Below, piece by piece: positions 9,766 to 11,578 of a stretch of DNA of 11,578 bases (the stretch's first letter is position 1; each line of letters begins with the position of its first letter). The stretch comes from Deltaproteobacteria bacterium (GTDB lineage: Bacteria; Myxococcota; Polyangia; Haliangiales; Haliangiaceae): NCBI GenBank assembly GCA_018262455.1, contig JAGSPR010000198.1:1-11578 (forward strand). The letters are read 5' to 3'. The notes below the pieces were generated by a model. The model saw only the letters and a list, made by a program, of their open reading frames with translations, did not search any database and was not told the origin of the DNA. Position numbers and translations under genes: made by a program.

Positions 9766-10508
9766 CCCGCGCGGAGTTTCCCGAGCTCGGAGACGTGATC
9801 CAGGACGCCGAGTTTCCCGATCTCGACCTCGCGCTGCGCCGCGGCCGCCACGTCGATCGCGACGATGTCGCGTGGTACGCGCTGCTCACCGACGGCCAGG
9901 ATCACCTCGAGGCGTTCTATCGCCGGTACGGCTGCGAGCTGGTCCACAAGCCCGACGGCTACTACTACCTGCTGCCGACCGGCGACAAGCTGTCGCGCCG
10001 CCAGCTCGCGCCTGGCGACATGCTGGTTGGTCAGGCGCTGGCGCTGCTCTACCTCGATCCCTCTGCGATCGAGCGCGGAGGTCGTGTGGCGTCGGAGGAT
10101 GTCGTCGCGCAGCTGGTTGCGGTGCTGGGTAGCGATGCGCTGATCGCGGCGTTCCACCCCAAGCGCAAGCGCCACGATGAACGCGTCGCGCAGAAAGCGG
10201 TACGGGCGCGGGTGGGGGAGGCCGTGCGGCGGCTGGCGGGCTTGGGCTTCGTCGATCTCGCGGACGGCGACCAGCTGCGACTGCGCGCGGCGTTGCTGCG
10301 GTTCGCCGAGCCGGTGCGCGGGCTGTCGGCGCCGGCGGAGGCGCTCGCGAAGCTCGTCGCACAAGGCGAGGTCGCGCTCGCCCCCGACGACGACGCGCCG
10401 GGCGATCACGACGACGAGTTTGATGAGGCCGAGCCCGGGCACGAGTCACCGATCGACGACTCTGGCGACAACGCCGGCGATGATCCCGGCGACGAGCCGT
10501 CGGCGTGA
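9762..10508 (+). CDS. mukE: Chromosome partition protein MukE (condensin kite subunit)
   Basis: MukE is the kite subunit that dimerises on the MukF linker and regulates the MukB ATPase. The 248 residues are collinear with E. coli MukE: FPDLDLALRRGRHVDRDD (18-35; E. coli FPALDSALRSGRHIGLDE), LEAFYRRYGCELVHKPDGYY (49-68), DMLVGQALALLYLDP (86-100), the two winged-helix parts with RARVGEAVRRLAGLGFVDL (148-166), and LRLRAALLRFAEPVR near 172-186. The C-terminal tail (209-246) has 18 Asp/Glu among 38 residues, longer than the acidic tail of E. coli MukE. The start codon overlaps the mukF stop (ATGA) and the stop overlaps the mukB start (GTGA), so production of the three subunits is probably coupled. 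Confidence 0.92.
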   Translation: MTRAEFPELGDVIQDAEFPDLDLALRRGRHVDRDDVAWYALLTDGQDHLEAFYRRYGCELVHKPDGYYYLLPTGDKLSRRQLAPGDMLVGQALALLYLDPSAIERGGRVASEDVVAQLVAVLGSDALIAAFHPKRKRHDERVAQKAVRARVGEAVRRLAGLGFVDLADGDQLRLRAALLRFAEPVRGLSAPAEALAKLVAQGEVALAPDDDAPGDHDDEFDEAEPGHESPIDDSGDNAGDDPGDEPSA

Positions 10509-11578
10509 GTCGGGCTCGGGTTGCGGCACTCGCCCTGGTCAACTGGAAGGGCGTGTTCTACGAGCGCTACCTGCTCGATCGTCACGTCACCGCTCTCGAG
10601 GGTGCCAACGGCGCCGGCAAGACCACGGTGATGATCGCGGCCTACGTCGTGCTCCTGCCCGACATGTCGCGCCTCCGGTTCACGAACCTCGGCGAGAGCG
10701 GCGCCACCGGCGGTGACCGTGGGATCTGGGGGCGGCTGGGCGAGGTCGGTCGGCCGTCGTACGCCGTGCTCGATCTCGAGGTCGGCGACCACGAGCGCGT
10801 GATCGCGGGGATCCGGCTCGTGCGCACGACCCCGCCGACCGTCGAGCCGACGGCGTTCCTCATCACCGGGCTCGCCCCGACCGTGCGGCTCTCGGACCTG
10901 CTGCTCGTGCGCCAGCTCGACGGCGATCACGTGCCCGAGCTCGACGAGATCTCGAAGGCGGTCGCGATCGCGGGCGGCACGATCGAGGTGTTCAAGACGA
11001 CGCGCGACTACTTCGCGGCGCTGTTCGAGCGCGGCATCACGCCGATGCGGCTCGCGTCCGAGGAGGAGCGCGGGAAGCTCAACGAGATGCTGCGAACCAG
11101 CATGACTGGCGGCATCTCGCGCGCGCTGACCAGCGAGCTGCGCAGCTTCCTGCTCAAGGAGGAGACCGGGCTAGGCGACACGCTGTCGCGGATGCGCGCG
11201 AACCTCGAAGCCTGTCGCCGGACGCGCAGCGAGGTCGCCGAATCGCGTCAGCTCGAGCGCGAGATCAGCGCGATCTACGAGGCAGGGCTGGCGATGTTCG
11301 GCGCCGCGGTCCACGCCACGCGCTCGGCCGCGACCGAGGCCGCGCAACGCGTGCACGCGGCCGAAACGGCGATCGAGGATGCGGGTCGCGCGGGTCAGGC
11401 TCTCGCTGACGAGCTCGCGGCTCTCTCGGTGCGCGAGCACGAGCTGGGCGTGCGGCTCGCGGCCGCGCGGCGCGGGCTCGGGGACGCCGCGGCCGAGCGC
11501 GATCGGCGTGCGTCGATCGCGGCGATCCAGGCGCGGCTCGTCGAGCTCGATCGCGAGCTGTCCGGGCTCGTGGACGAG
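10505..11578 (+). CDS. mukB: Chromosome partition protein MukB (SMC-like condensin ATPase), 5' part
   Basis: MukB is the SMC-like motor that loops and compacts DNA. The 358 codons reaching the right edge contain the N-terminal half of the head: VNWKGVF (12-18; E. coli INWNGFF), Walker A GANGAGKT at 33-40, then [20 protein letters not shown] (51-70), which aligns with the E. coli [34 protein letters not shown] (165-178) and [20 protein letters not shown] (200-219) also match E. coli (YGGISSAITRSLRDYLLPE). From about 235 the sequence is a long Ala/Glu/Arg coiled coil that continues beyond the window. E. coli MukB has 1486 residues, so roughly three quarters is missing, including the hinge, Walker B and signature motif. 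The start is GTG inside the mukE stop; no ribosome-binding site is needed if translation is coupled. Confidence 0.93.
   Translation, partial: [358 protein letters not shown]

Noticed and set aside
8101..10442. Two long minus-strand frames (418 and 362 codons) opposite the protease gene, mukF and mukE
   Set aside because: The plus-strand genes are collinear with known MukF and MukE; the minus frames have shadow composition.

Overview
The window is very GC-rich, densely coded bacterial DNA. It reads as chromosome of a deltaproteobacterium in the broad sense, most likely Myxococcota (Polyangia-like). The evidence is the GC-saturated third codon positions, a primary sigma factor with a very long Lys/Ala- and Asp-rich N-terminal extension, a myxobacterial-style GspE-N/linker/GAF-like protein, and GTG starts. 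The taxonomic call is an inference from style; no rRNA or tRNA is present.

Left half (1-6533), all on the minus strand and transcribed right to left: fbaB (class I fructose-bisphosphate aldolase), a GspE N-terminal-domain protein without an ATPase, a 73-residue single-pass membrane protein, dnaG (primase) and rpoD (primary sigma factor, cut by the left edge within region 2). Gaps are 27, 70, 113 and 2 nt. dnaG and rpoD are effectively one unit, a reduced form of the macromolecular-synthesis operon with no rpsU seen here.

Middle (6534-6652): a divergent intergenic region with a plausible sigma-70 promoter and a strong ribosome-binding site facing right, and a GC-rich hairpin in the leader of fbaB.

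Right half (6653-11578), all on the plus strand: a lipoprotein, a CPBP-family (glutamic-type) intramembrane protease, then mukF-mukE-mukB, with mukB cut by the right edge after 358 codons. The three muk genes overlap by 4 nt each (ATGA and GTGA) and encode the kleisin, the kite subunit and the SMC-like ATPase of a condensin. Recognisable collinear similarity to Escherichia coli MukF, MukE and MukB runs through all three. This is the most interesting part of the window: a MukBEF-type condensin in an apparent myxobacterial setting, with a kleisin linker that is not acidic and a MukE with an unusually long acidic tail. Whether it is a chromosome condensin or a Wadjet-type plasmid-defence relative depends on what follows mukB, which lies outside the window.

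No tRNA, rRNA, CRISPR array, insertion sequence or phage gene was found. No gap without a gene exceeds about 120 bases.
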